Position numbers and translations under genes: made by a program. Under the pieces are notes generated by a model, which did not search any database, was not told where the DNA came from, and saw nothing but the letters and a program-made list of their open reading frames with translations. A stretch of DNA of 64,000 nucleotides from Phyllobacteriaceae bacterium (GTDB lineage: Bacteria; Pseudomonadota; Alphaproteobacteria; Rhizobiales; Rhizobiaceae). The stretch is taken from assembly GCA_002708825.1 (NCBI GenBank), contig PAPF01000035.1, positions 80,292-144,291 on the forward strand, in the 5' to 3' direction. Positions 17,178 through 26,102 of this stretch are shown here, piece by piece; the first letter of the stretch is position 1, and each line of letters begins with the position of its first letter.

Positions 17178-18659
17178 ATGTTTGGAAGAAAAGGCAACGA
17201 CAACGCCGGCAGGGGCGTTCCCGAATTCCGCGCACCGCCCACGGCGGCGGCGCCGCAGGCGGGAGACGTGGCGCCTTCGCATTCCCAGCAGGCGCAGGCC
17301 AAGGCTCCCCAGAAGGGCGTGCCCGTGCCGCCACCCGCGCCGGCACCGGCAAGCCGGCCTCAGCGCGAACGGTCCGACAGCTATTACGACACCAAGAGCC
17401 AGGTCTTTTCTGCCCTGATCGACACGATCGACCTGTCGCAGCTTGCCAAGCTCGATCCGGAAGCGGCGCGCGAGGAAATCCGCGACATCGTCAACGACAT
17501 CATCGCGATCAAGAACTTCGCGATGTCCATTGCCGAGCAGGAAGAACTGCTCGAGGACATCTGCAATGACGTCCTGGGCTTCGGACCGCTGGAACCGCTT
17601 CTCGCCCGCGATGACATCGCCGACATCATGGTCAACGGCGCGCAGAACGTCTACATCGAAGTGAACGGCAAGACCGAGAAGACACCGGTGCGCTTTCGCG
17701 ACAACCAGCAGCTTCTCAACATCTGCCAGCGCATTGTCAGCCAGGTCGGCCGCCGCGTCGATGAATCGAGCCCGATCTGCGACGCGCGCCTCATCGACGG
17801 TTCCCGTGTCAACGTCATCGCGCCGCCGCTGGCCATCGACGGGACCGCGCTCACCATCCGCAAGTTCAAGAAGGACAAGCTGACGCTCGACCAGCTTGTC
17901 AAGTTCGGCGCCATTTCGCCGGAAGGCGCGGAGGTGCTCAAGATCATCGGCCGCGTGCGCTGCAACGTCATCATTTCCGGCGGAACCGGCTCCGGCAAGA
18001 CCACGCTGCTGAACTGCCTGACGAACTATGTCGACCGCGACGAGCGCGTGATCACTTGCGAGGACTCCGCCGAACTGCAGCTTCAGCAGCCCCATGTGGT
18101 GCGCCTCGAAACCCGTCCGCCGAACCTGGAGGGCGAGGGCGAGATCACCATGCGCGACCTGGTCAAGAACTGCCTGCGCATGCGCCCGGAGCGGATCATC
18201 GTCGGCGAGGTGCGTGGCCCTGAGGTCTTCGACCTTCTGCAGGCCATGAACACCGGCCACGACGGGTCCATGGGCACCATCCACGCCAACACCCCGCGCG
18301 AATGCCTCAACCGCATGGAATCCATGATCGCCATGGGCGGCTTCTCGCTGCCGCAGCGCACCGTGCGCGAGATCATCGTCGGTTCCGTCGACGTGATCAT
18401 CCAGGCCGCCCGCCTGCGCGACGGTTCCCGCCGCATCACCCACGTCACCGAGGTGATCGGCATGGAAGGCGACATGATCACCACGCAGGACATCATCCTC
18501 TACGACATGAAGGGCGAGGACGCGAGCGGCAAGATCATCGGCGAACACCGGTCGACCGGCATCGGGCGCCCCCATTTCTGGGAGCGGGCCCGCTACTTCG
18601 GCGAGGAATCGCGGCTGGCCAGCGCCTTGTCGGCCATGGAGGACAGCCAGCGTGCCTGA
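17178..18659 (+). CDS. cpaF: Pilus assembly motor ATPase CpaF/TadA
   Basis: CpaF is the hexameric secretion ATPase that powers Flp pilus extension, and probably retraction. The 493-residue product begins MFGRKGND, has a disordered Pro-rich stretch in the first 65 residues, then a TadA domain with Walker [10 protein letters not shown] (about residues 269-277), an Asp box [17 protein letters not shown] and a His box [11 protein letters not shown]. In-frame TTG (17166) and GTG (17169) starts lie upstream, but MFG matches related CpaF starts. tadB follows. Confidence 0.94.
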   Translation: MFGRKGNDNAGRGVPEFRAPPTAAAPQAGDVAPSHSQQAQAKAPQKGVPVPPPAPAPASRPQRERSDSYYDTKSQVFSALIDTIDLSQLAKLDPEAAREEIRDIVNDIIAIKNFAMSIAEQEELLEDICNDVLGFGPLEPLLARDDIADIMVNGAQNVYIEVNGKTEKTPVRFRDNQQLLNICQRIVSQVGRRVDESSPICDARLIDGSRVNVIAPPLAIDGTALTIRKFKKDKLTLDQLVKFGAISPEGAEVLKIIGRVRCNVIISGGTGSGKTTLLNCLTNYVDRDERVITCEDSAELQLQQPHVVRLETRPPNLEGEGEITMRDLVKNCLRMRPERIIVGEVRGPEVFDLLQAMNTGHDGSMGTIHANTPRECLNRMESMIAMGGFSLPQRTVREIIVGSVDVIIQAARLRDGSRRITHVTEVIGMEGDMITTQDIILYDMKGEDASGKIIGEHRSTGIGRPHFWERARYFGEESRLASALSAMEDSQRA

Positions 18660-18690
18660 CGTGAGTGCGGCAAGTTGAGAGGGAACGGGC

Positions 18691-19713
18691 ATGTTCGGCT
18701 TTGACATCACCATACTGGCGATCGTGGCGCTGGCCGGGCTATCGGCCGGCGCGGTTGCCTATGCCTTCCTTTTCAACAGGATCGAGACCGAGCGCCAGAG
18801 CGGGCGGCGCCTCGAGACCGTCAAGAAGGCCGAGACCGATCGGTCCGTGGTCAAGGCCGTGCGCGACCGCAACCAGGAAGCCGCCAAGCGCAAGAAGAAT
18901 ATCCAGGATACGCTGAAGGACCTGGAGGCCAAGCAGCGCAATGCCGCCTCGGTCATCAAGCGGCCGCCGCTCAAGGTGCAGATCAGGCAGGCCGGCATGG
19001 ACGTGACCGTCCAGCGCTTCTACATCGTCTCCGTCATCTTCGGGGTCGCCGTGCTCGTTCCGGTCGCGCTGAGCGGAATGGCGCCGATGCCGCTGGTCAC
19101 GCTTCCCGGCCTTTTTGTCGCGGCCGCTTTCGGGCTGCCGCGCTGGTTCATCGGCTTCAAGCGCTCCCGCCGCGTGAAGGCCTTCCTGATCGAGTTCCCC
19201 AATGCGCTCGATGTCATTGTCCGCGCCGTGAAATCCGGCCTCCCTCTCAATGACGGCATCCGGCTCATTGCCTCGGAGGCACAGGAACCGGTCCGCACCG
19301 AGTTCCGCCGTATCGTGGAAGCGCAGCAGGTGGGCATGTCGGCGCCCGAGGCGGCCATGCGCATGCCCGAGACCATGCCCTGCCCCGAGGCCGCCTTCTT
19401 CGGCGTGGTCATCCAGATCCAGCAGCAGGCGGGCGGCAATCTCTCCGAGGCGCTTGGCAACCTGTCGCGCGTCCTGCGAGACCGCAAGCGGATGAAGGAT
19501 CGCGTCAAGGCGCTGGCCGCCGAGGCCAAGGCCTCCGCCATGATCATCGGCGCCCTGCCGTTCATCGTCGCCACGCTCGTCTATGTGACTAGCCCGAATT
19601 ACATCATGCCGCTGTTCACCACGTCCTCCGGTCACATGCTGCTGGCCGGAGCCGGGGTGTGGATGTCCATCGGGATATTCATGATGAAGAAAATGATGGA
19701 TTTCGAGGTTTGA
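18691..19713 (+). CDS. tadB: Type II secretion F family protein TadB
   Basis: TadB is one of two inner-membrane platform proteins of the Tad machine. The 340-residue product has an N-terminal membrane helix, a charged coiled stretch (KKKNIQDTLKDLEAKQRN), and a T2SS-F domain with EFPNALDVIVRAVKSGLPLN and VVIQIQQQAGGNLSEALGNL. C-terminal hydrophobic helices follow. It lies 31 bases after cpaF and 4 bases before tadC. Confidence 0.92.
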   Translation: MFGFDITILAIVALAGLSAGAVAYAFLFNRIETERQSGRRLETVKKAETDRSVVKAVRDRNQEAAKRKKNIQDTLKDLEAKQRNAASVIKRPPLKVQIRQAGMDVTVQRFYIVSVIFGVAVLVPVALSGMAPMPLVTLPGLFVAAAFGLPRWFIGFKRSRRVKAFLIEFPNALDVIVRAVKSGLPLNDGIRLIASEAQEPVRTEFRRIVEAQQVGMSAPEAAMRMPETMPCPEAAFFGVVIQIQQQAGGNLSEALGNLSRVLRDRKRMKDRVKALAAEAKASAMIIGALPFIVATLVYVTSPNYIMPLFTTSSGHMLLAGAGVWMSIGIFMMKKMMDFEV

Positions 19714-19717
19714 TCCC

Positions 19718-20713
19718 ATGACAGCCGATCAGATCGCACAACAGATCTTCAGCCCGGCGTTTCTTGTCGCCCTTCTTGTCGGCCTGGCCGTCTTCGCCAC
19801 CATCCTGACGGTGGTGCCGTCCTTCGGCGGCGACGAACTCAAGGGCCGCATGAAGTCGGTCGCGCTGGAGCGCGACGAGTTGCGTGCCCGGCAGCGCGCG
19901 CAACTGGCCGCGGAAAACGATTCCCGCCGCAGGGGACTGCGCGAGCAGGATGTCGGCGGCATGAAGTCGATTGTGGACCGGCTCGACCTGCGCAAGATGC
20001 TGGCCGACGAAAATACCGTCAACTCGCTCAGGATGGCCGGTTTCCGTGGCCAGAACCCGCTCACGAAGTTGCTGTTCTTCCGCCTGGTCCTGCCGCCCGT
20101 GGGCTTCGCCCTGGTCGCGCTCTACGTCTACGGACTGGGCGCGCTGGCCGATAAGCCGGGTTTCATGCGCCTGGTCGTCTGTATCGTCGGCGCCTATGCC
20201 GGCTTCTACGCGCCGGTCATCTACGTCAAGAACCTGGCGTCCAAGCGGCGCACCTCCATTCGCAAGGCATGGCCGGATGCGCTGGACCTTCTCCTGATCT
20301 GCGTGGAATCGGGCATGTCCGTGGAAGCCGCCTTCCGCCGCGTCGCGGAGGAAATCGGTGCGCAGTCCATCGACCTGGCCGAGGAATTCGTCCTGACCAA
20401 TGCCGAACTGTCCTTCCTGCCGGAGCGCCGCCAGGCCTATGAGAACCTTGCCATCCGCACCGGCCTCGATTCGGTCAAGAGCGTTTCCCAGGCCCTGATC
20501 CAGGCCGAACGCTACGGCACACCGGTCGCCCACGCGCTGCGCGTCCTTGCCAACGAGAGCCGCGAGCAGCGCATGAACGAGGCCGAGAAGAAGGCCGCGG
20601 CGCTGCCGCCCAAACTGACCGTGCCGATGATCCTGTTCTTCCTGCCGGTCCTCTTCATCGTCATTCTCGGCCCCGCCGGCATCAACATCTCCCAGAAGGG
20701 CCTGCTCGACTGA
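19718..20713 (+). CDS. tadC: Type II secretion F family protein TadC
   Basis: TadC pairs with TadB in the inner-membrane platform. The 331-residue product has N-terminal and central hydrophobic helices and a T2SS-F domain containing AWPDALDLLLICVESGMSVE and ALIQAERYGTPVAHALRVLA. It ends with a membrane helix, PMILFFLPVLFIVILGPA. It is the last gene of the cpaB-to-tadC run and is followed by a strong terminator. Confidence 0.93.
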   Translation: MTADQIAQQIFSPAFLVALLVGLAVFATILTVVPSFGGDELKGRMKSVALERDELRARQRAQLAAENDSRRRGLREQDVGGMKSIVDRLDLRKMLADENTVNSLRMAGFRGQNPLTKLLFFRLVLPPVGFALVALYVYGLGALADKPGFMRLVVCIVGAYAGFYAPVIYVKNLASKRRTSIRKAWPDALDLLLICVESGMSVEAAFRRVAEEIGAQSIDLAEEFVLTNAELSFLPERRQAYENLAIRTGLDSVKSVSQALIQAERYGTPVAHALRVLANESREQRMNEAEKKAAALPPKLTVPMILFFLPVLFIVILGPAGINISQKGLLD

Positions 20714-20776
20714 CCGGACAAGGGAAGGCGCCGAAGCGTCCGGCGCCCGTCGCTCCCCTGGTCCTGAACGGGATAT

Positions 20777-20807
20777 GCCCCGGCCTGGCAGGCCGGGGCT
20801 TTCTTTC
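20777..20807 (+). terminator. Intrinsic terminator of the cpa/tad operon
   Basis: A perfect 10-bp stem (GCCCCGGCCT with AGGCCGGGGC) and 3-base loop are followed by TTTCTTTC. It lies 63 bases after the tadC stop and between the convergent tadC and tadD genes. Confidence 0.9.
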
Positions 20808-20952
20808 ACAGGGTCGGGAAGGGGCAGGAAGGGACGGCGCCGCCGCCTGTCTGACGCGATCCGCGATCCCGTTTGGAGAAACGGATGGCAAACGGGTTTG
20901 AGCGCGCCGGCGCGCTTATGGCGCGCTTGTCCGGCGACCGGGCCGTCCGGCC

Positions 20953-21765
20953 TCAGTTCGTCTTTTTCGACTTGTCGGAGAGCTTGGCCCAGCTGTTCTG
21001 CTGCGCCAGGATCGAGCGCAGATAGGCCACGTTGGCGCTGGCCTGCTGGGGATCGAGTTCCTGTGCCGCGATCTGCTCGGCCTCGTCGAACCGGCCCTGC
21101 AGGCCGACGACGAGCGCGAGGTTCTGGCGCACACGGCTGTCTGCGCCCGGTGCCTGCACGGCCTGGCGCATGTGCTGTTCCGCGGTGGTGAGGTCGCCGG
21201 ACAGCACGTAGGACATGCCCAGGTTGGACAGGATGGACGGTTCGTTGGGCTGAAGCGTCAGGGCCTTCCTGTAGAGCGTGCGCGCGGCATCCGCCTGACC
21301 GAGCTGGTCGAGAATGGCGGCTTCGGCGGAAACGAGGCGCCAGTCGGGATATTCCGGCGTCTGGGCGCGGCGAACCGCGTCGAGCGCGGGTTCGAGCTGG
21401 CCGGCTGCGGCGAGCGACTTGCCATAGGCCGCCAGCACGTCACGGTCGTTCGGATGATAGATGGCCGTCTTGCGCATCACGGCCAGTGCCTGGTCGGTGC
21501 GGTTGGTCATCATCAGCACCTTGGCATAGGCCATGGCGGTCTGCTTGTTCTTCGGATCGCCGGAATAGGCCTTGCCGAAGCTCGCCGCCGCCGCGCCAAG
21601 CTCGCTTTCATTCATCTGCTCGACGGGCTTGGAGATGCGCGGTCCCACGGAACCGGTCGTCAGGCGCTTGCTGGCGCATCCCGACAGGCCGAGTGCCAGG
21701 GCGAGCAGGCTCGCCGTGGCCAGGCTTGCAATGCGGAAGCGGGATTGACGGCGCTTGGAAATCAT
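20953..21765 (-). CDS. tadD: Tetratricopeptide-repeat lipoprotein TadD
   Basis: TadD is the outer-membrane TPR lipoprotein (pilotin-like) of the Tad system. The 270-residue product has a signal peptide with lipobox LSGC near residue 30, followed by about five TPR-like helices, for example LDQLGQADAARTLYRKALTL and SILSNLGMSYVLSGDLTTAE. AGGTGAG upstream supports the ATG at 21765; an in-frame GTG lies at 21774. It is convergent with tadC and has its own promoter region containing a CtrA-like motif. Confidence 0.9.
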   Translation of the reverse strand: MISKRRQSRFRIASLATASLLALALGLSGCASKRLTTGSVGPRISKPVEQMNESELGAAAASFGKAYSGDPKNKQTAMAYAKVLMMTNRTDQALAVMRKTAIYHPNDRDVLAAYGKSLAAAGQLEPALDAVRRAQTPEYPDWRLVSAEAAILDQLGQADAARTLYRKALTLQPNEPSILSNLGMSYVLSGDLTTAEQHMRQAVQAPGADSRVRQNLALVVGLQGRFDEAEQIAAQELDPQQASANVAYLRSILAQQNSWAKLSDKSKKTN

Positions 21766-21834
21766 GCGGCTCACCTGCGGAATCGATGGCGGACCCGGCC
21801 GGTCCTCTTCCCTGTGAGCAATAATCTGTTAACC

Positions 21835-21849
21835 CTAACAGTTCGTTAA
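21835..21849 (-). promoter_or_regulatory. CtrA-like box (TTAA-N7-TTAG) upstream of tadD
   Basis: On the minus strand TTAA and TTAG are separated by 7 bases, one mismatch from the CtrA consensus, about 70 bases before tadD. A further TTAACC half-site is at 21829. The region is shared with the divergent aminopeptidase gene. Confidence 0.35.
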
Positions 21850-21873
21850 TTCCCGCATCCTGAAGGAGTTTCC

Positions 21874-23250
21874 ATGCCTGTCACCCTCGTCCCGGCGCCG
21901 TTGCCGGAAGCCCGTCCCGTGCACTGTGTCGGCAAGGGTGGCCTGGAGACCGCCGGTCTGGACCCCGCTGCGCTCACCTGGGCCAGGGCGAACGGCTTCG
22001 AGGGCGCCGCGGGCGAATTCCTCGTGCTGCCCGGCGCCGATGGCGGGCTGGCCGGTGCGCTGTTCGGCATTGGGGACGGAATGAAGACAGGCTATGGCGC
22101 GCTCGGTCATGGTGCACTGGCCGGCAAGTTGCCGGAAGGTGCCTGGACCTTCGCGGCGCCGCCGGAAGACGCCGCGCTGGCTTGCCTGGGCCTGATGCTG
22201 GGCGGCTATGCCTTTACGCGCTACGGGAAGAAGGAAGGGCGCGCGCTCACCTTTGCAGTGCCCGGTGGCGTCGACCCGCAGGCGGTCACGCGGCAGGCCG
22301 AAGCCCACCGCTTGACGCGCGACCTGGTCAACACCCCGGCCGGCGACATGGGCCCGTCGGCGCTGGAAGCGGCGGCCCGTGACCTGGCCGCCCGGCATGG
22401 CGCATCGATCACGGTCATTGCCGGCGACAGCCTGCTGGACAACAATTTTCCGATGATCCACGCGGTCGGCCGCGCCGCGGCCGATGCGCCGCGCCTCATC
22501 GACATGCAATGGGGCGAGGATGGCGCCCCGAAGGTCACGCTGGTCGGCAAGGGCGTCTGTTTCGACACCGGCGGGCTCGACATCAAGCCGCCCAGTTCCA
22601 TGCTCAACATGAAGAAGGACATGGGCGGCGCGGCCAATGTCCTGGGCCTGGCGGACATGCTGATGGGCGCCGGCGCGAGGATCAGGCTTCGCGTGCTCAT
22701 CCCGGCTGTCGAGAATTCGATCGCCGGCAATGCCTTCCGACCCGGCGACATCCTGAAGAGCCGGCAGGGTCTGACCGTCGAGATCGGCAATACGGATGCG
22801 GAAGGAAGGCTGGTACTGGCCGATGCACTGACCCTGGCGGGCGAGGAAGCCCCCGATCTGCTGGTCGACATGGCCACCCTGACCGGTGCGGCGCGCGTGG
22901 CGCTCGGCCCCGACCTGCCGCCCTTCTACACCGGCGACGAGACGCTTGCCGCCGCTCTTGCCGATGCCGCGCGCGAACGCGCCGATCCGCTCTGGCGCAT
23001 GCCGCTCTGGCAGCCCTATGACAGCGACCTGGCCTCGAAGGTGGCCGACCTGAACAACGTCACCACGGGCGGTTTCGCCGGTTCCGTCACCGCCGCGCTT
23101 TTCCTCCAGCGTTTCGCGGGTGGGGCGAAAAGCTGGGTTCATTTCGATATCTTCGCCTGGAACCCGGCCGCCCGTCCGCATGGCCCCGCCGGTGGCGAGG
23201 CGCAGGGCATCCGGGCCCTGGAAAAGGTGATCACGGACCGCTATGGCTGA
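21874..23250 (+). CDS. M17 family leucyl aminopeptidase
   Basis: This is a cytosolic di-metal aminopeptidase that removes N-terminal residues from peptides. The 458-residue product has a variable N-terminal half and the M17 catalytic domain. GKGVCFDTGGLDIKP and NMKKDMGGAANVLG carry the metal and active-site Lys and Asp residues. The family signature NTDAEGRL is at residues 306-313. GAAGGAG precedes the ATG. A MarR-like gene and an NlpC/P60 gene follow on the same strand, so it may belong to a peptide and cell-wall turnover operon. Confidence 0.94.
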   Translation: MPVTLVPAPLPEARPVHCVGKGGLETAGLDPAALTWARANGFEGAAGEFLVLPGADGGLAGALFGIGDGMKTGYGALGHGALAGKLPEGAWTFAAPPEDAALACLGLMLGGYAFTRYGKKEGRALTFAVPGGVDPQAVTRQAEAHRLTRDLVNTPAGDMGPSALEAAARDLAARHGASITVIAGDSLLDNNFPMIHAVGRAAADAPRLIDMQWGEDGAPKVTLVGKGVCFDTGGLDIKPPSSMLNMKKDMGGAANVLGLADMLMGAGARIRLRVLIPAVENSIAGNAFRPGDILKSRQGLTVEIGNTDAEGRLVLADALTLAGEEAPDLLVDMATLTGAARVALGPDLPPFYTGDETLAAALADAARERADPLWRMPLWQPYDSDLASKVADLNNVTTGGFAGSVTAALFLQRFAGGAKSWVHFDIFAWNPAARPHGPAGGEAQGIRALEKVITDRYG

Positions 23251-23312
23251 CCTTCCGCCAGGTTCCGAAAACGGATACGGTTCCGAAACGTTCAACCGGC
23301 AGGCAGGCCCCG

Positions 23313-23663
23313 ATGTCCGTTCACATGAGACCGAGCCAGGCCTTGCGCCTCTGGCAGGAGACCGCGCTGGATGAAGTCCGTTCGGGCCATCCGGACCTCA
23401 GCTTCCGCCAGGCGGCCATCCTGCTGACGATCTATCTCGATCCGCCGCCGCATACGATTCGCGCCCTTGCCGCCCGCCTCGGCGTCACCAAGCCTGTCAT
23501 CACGCGCGCGCTCGACACCATGGGCGCGATGAACCTTGTCTCGCGCCATCGCGATCCCGATGACCGGCGCAACGTGCTGGTCAGGCGGACCGTCGAAGGC
23601 GCGCTCTATGTCGAGCGGTTCGGCGACCGGATCGTTGCGAAGGCCGCGGGGTTGCCATTGTGA
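23313..23663 (+). CDS. MarR family winged-helix transcriptional regulator
   Basis: The 116-residue product is a small MarR-type regulator. The winged-helix region reads TIRALAARLGVTKPVITRAL (recognition helix) followed by the wing DPDDRRNVLVRRT. It is shorter than typical MarR proteins and lacks much of the dimerisation helices. GGCAGG is upstream of the ATG at 23313; an ATG at 23325 is also possible. Its stop overlaps the GTG start of the NlpC/P60 gene, so the two are probably translated together. Confidence 0.82.
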   Translation: MSVHMRPSQALRLWQETALDEVRSGHPDLSFRQAAILLTIYLDPPPHTIRALAARLGVTKPVITRALDTMGAMNLVSRHRDPDDRRNVLVRRTVEGALYVERFGDRIVAKAAGLPL

Positions 23664-24517
23664 ACGCCCTTGACCGCCGTCTTCATGCCTTCCGGCCCGA
23701 CCTGGCAGACATCCGCCTTCAGGGCCGCGTCGAGGCAGCGCGTTTCGTGGCCGGCGAACCGGCGCGTATCGTGGTCCCCGTCGCTGACGTGAAGTCCGCG
23801 CCGGACGCCGCTGCCGGCATGGATACGCAATTCCTGCTGGGCGACGACGTGGAGGTGTTCGAGCGCCGGGAGGGCTGGGCATGGGTGCAGGGCAGGCGGG
23901 ACAACTATGTCGGCTATGTCGCGGAAACGGTGCTTGGCCCGGTGGCGGCGGACCTGACGCACCAGGTCTCGGTGCCGCGCACGGTCTGTTACGCGGAGCC
24001 GGACATGAAGCGCCCCGTGACGCGCCACTTGTCGATTGGCAGCCGGCTCGCAATTACGGGGCAGACGGAGACGCGCGGCCTTGCCTATGGCCGGACGGAG
24101 ACCGGCGACTGGATCGTCATGGGCCATGTCACCCCGCTCGCCGGTCAGCCGGTGACCGCCGATTACGTGAGCATTGCCGAAATCCTGCTGCACACGCCCT
24201 ACCTGTGGGGCGGCACGTCGGCCTTCGGGATCGACTGTTCCGGCCTCGTCCAGCTGAGCCTGCGCATGGCGGGACGCGATGTGGTGCGCGACACCGACAT
24301 GCAGGCGGCAGGGCTCGGTCATGCCATCGCGCACACCGAACTTCGGCGCGGCGATCTCGTCTTCTGGAAAGGCCATGTCGCCATCATGACCGATGCAGCC
24401 ACGCTCATCCACGCCAACGGCCATACCATGACAGTCGCCATGGAACCGCTGGACGGTGCGATCACGCGCATCGGATACCTGTACGGCCAGCCGACCGCGT
24501 TCAGGCGGGTTCAGTAG
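23660..24517 (+). CDS. NlpC/P60 family peptidoglycan endopeptidase with SH3-like domain
   Basis: This enzyme probably cleaves D-glutamyl-meso-diaminopimelate bonds in peptidoglycan peptides. The 285-residue product starts at a GTG overlapping the MarR-like stop (GTGA). It has SH3-like repeats (VEVFERREGWAWVQG, then a second at about residues 100-150). The C-terminal NlpC/P60 domain has catalytic Cys193 in GIDCSGLVQ and His239 in KGHVAIM. No signal peptide is evident. Its 3' end overlaps the convergent reductase gene by 7 bases. Confidence 0.9.
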   Translation: MNALDRRLHAFRPDLADIRLQGRVEAARFVAGEPARIVVPVADVKSAPDAAAGMDTQFLLGDDVEVFERREGWAWVQGRRDNYVGYVAETVLGPVAADLTHQVSVPRTVCYAEPDMKRPVTRHLSIGSRLAITGQTETRGLAYGRTETGDWIVMGHVTPLAGQPVTADYVSIAEILLHTPYLWGGTSAFGIDCSGLVQLSLRMAGRDVVRDTDMQAAGLGHAIAHTELRRGDLVFWKGHVAIMTDAATLIHANGHTMTVAMEPLDGAITRIGYLYGQPTAFRRVQ

Positions 24518-25473
24518 CCGGCCTTGGGGTCGATCACGTTTTCCAGCGGCTTGCCCTGCCGGACGCGCGCGATCTGGCCCATGACATAGTCGACGACCGC
24601 GCTGCGCTTCGACCAGGCCGCCGCATGGGGCGTGATGACGAGATTGGGTGCGTCCCAGGCCGGATGGCCTGCCGGTAGCGGCTCGGTCTCGAACACGTCC
24701 AGCGAGGCACCGGCCAGCGTGCCGTCATGCAGGGCGGCCACGATATCGGAGTCCACCTGGGTCTTGCCACGCCCGGCATTGATGTAGACCGGCGCGCCGA
24801 AGACGCCGTCGCGCGCCAGCTTCTCCAGGAAGGCGCGGTTGACGAGCCCTTCCGTCTCTGCCGTTCGCGGCAGCAGCGAGACGAGAAAATCGGTCTGGCC
24901 GAGAAAGGCATCCAGCTCTTGCTTGCCGGCAAAGCATTCCATGCCGTCCATGGTCTTGCGCGTCCGGCTCCAGCCGGAAAGCCTGAAGCCGAAGGGCTTC
25001 AGCTTGGCCGCGGCATCGCTGCCCAGCACGCCGAGCCCCATGATCCCGACCCGCACATCCTCCGCGCCCGGCTGCGGCAGGGCCCGCCAGACGTGGTCGC
25101 GCTGCTGCAAACGGTAGCGGCCGTGCTGGCGCAGATGGTGCAGGCATTGCAGCACGATCCACTCGCTCATCCGGTTGGTGAGGTCGTCGCCCACATAGCG
25201 CACCACGGGAACGGCCGGGAGGGCAACGCCGGAGCGGGTGATATGGTCCACACCCGCACCCAGCGAGAACAGCGCCTTCATGTGGCCGATCCTGTCGAGC
25301 AGCGCGGCATCCGGCGCCCAGACGATGGCATAGGCGCAATCGCGCAGGGCCGCATCGCCCATGCCCGGCTCGTACCAGCGCACTTCTTCTTCCGGGTAGC
25401 GTTCGGCGAAGACCGGTAGCCAGTCCTCCGCCCGGTCGTCGCCCACGGCGATCAGGATCGCCTCTGCGCTCAT
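24511..25473 (-). CDS. GhrA-like glyoxylate/hydroxypyruvate reductase (D-2-hydroxyacid dehydrogenase)
   Basis: The 320-residue product reduces a 2-oxoacid with NAD(P)H. It has the Rossmann motif GIMGLGVLGSD, the Arg-containing segment INAGRGKTQVDSD, LDVFETEPLP with the active-site Glu, and ITPHAAAWS with the catalytic His. WSRTRK after the dinucleotide fold suggests NADPH preference, as in GhrA. It overlaps the Nudix gene upstream by four bases and ends the yej-type operon, so a role in peptide or amino-acid-derived metabolism is possible but unproven. Confidence 0.88.
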   Translation of the reverse strand: MSAEAILIAVGDDRAEDWLPVFAERYPEEEVRWYEPGMGDAALRDCAYAIVWAPDAALLDRIGHMKALFSLGAGVDHITRSGVALPAVPVVRYVGDDLTNRMSEWIVLQCLHHLRQHGRYRLQQRDHVWRALPQPGAEDVRVGIMGLGVLGSDAAAKLKPFGFRLSGWSRTRKTMDGMECFAGKQELDAFLGQTDFLVSLLPRTAETEGLVNRAFLEKLARDGVFGAPVYINAGRGKTQVDSDIVAALHDGTLAGASLDVFETEPLPAGHPAWDAPNLVITPHAAAWSKRSAVVDYVMGQIARVRQGKPLENVIDPKAGY

Positions 25474-26102
25474 GTCGCGGCCTCCGTCATTCGTGTTTTC
25501 AGCGCTTCCCGGTCCTGCCCGGCAAACCAGTTGAGCGCCAGCAGGGCGAAACCGTTGCGAAAGGCGCCGCGCCCGGCCGCATCGATGGCCTCGCCGGCCG
25601 GCACGGCGAAGGGCTGGATGTCCTCGTCGTCGTCCTCGCCCGCCCGCTCTGGCAACCGCGAACTGTCGACGCGGGCGAGGAACAGGAAGGCATGTTCGGT
25701 GGTGATGCCGGGCGAGGGAAGAAATTCAAGGCACGGCATCATCGCCAGCGCAGCCAGCCCGGTTTCCTCACGCAGTTCACGCGCTGCGGCAGTCTCCGGC
25801 ATTTCGCCATTCTCCACGCCGCCCGCCACGATTTCCACCAGCGAACCGCAGCCGGTCGCCAGATGGGCCGCCGGCCGGAACTGGCGGATCAGGACCAGCC
25901 GGTCGCGGTCCGGGTCCCACGCGATGACGGCCGCAACCTTCGCGCCCTCGTGGATGTCGCGGGTCATGACGCCGCTCCACCCGCCATCGTGCTGGCGGTG
26001 GCGAAGCATGAAGCGCAGCATGCGGCGAAAGCCCTCCGACAGGACCGAGCGCCCGCTGATCTCCGTCTCGACCGGCCGGTCTTCGAGTCCTGGTCCTGTC
26101 AC
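25470..26102 (-). CDS. Nudix hydrolase, ADP-ribose pyrophosphatase-like
   Basis: This hydrolyses a nucleoside diphosphate linked to another moiety, probably ADP-ribose. The 210-residue product has the full Nudix box AGGVENGEMPETAAARELRE followed by ETG, and the upstream strand EGAKVAAVIAWDPDRDRLVL with LIRQFRPA, which is typical of ADP-ribose pyrophosphatases. It overlaps both neighbours by four bases (ATGA): the ABC ATPase upstream and the reductase downstream. Substrate is inferred from the family. Confidence 0.87.
   Translation of the reverse strand: MTGPGLEDRPVETEISGRSVLSEGFRRMLRFMLRHRQHDGGWSGVMTRDIHEGAKVAAVIAWDPDRDRLVLIRQFRPAAHLATGCGSLVEIVAGGVENGEMPETAAARELREETGLAALAMMPCLEFLPSPGITTEHAFLFLARVDSSRLPERAGEDDDEDIQPFAVPAGEAIDAAGRGAFRNGFALLALNWFAGQDREALKTRMTEAAT

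Noticed and set aside
15837..18713. Very long minus-strand frame opposite cpaE and cpaF
   Set aside because: Its product is low-complexity and rich in His, Asp and Arg, as expected from the complement of high-GC codons; the plus-strand genes have clear family motifs.
24511..24517. Seven-base convergent overlap of the NlpC/P60 and GhrA-like genes as a frameshift or truncation
   Set aside because: Both proteins end normally for their families; short 3' overlaps are common in compact genomes.
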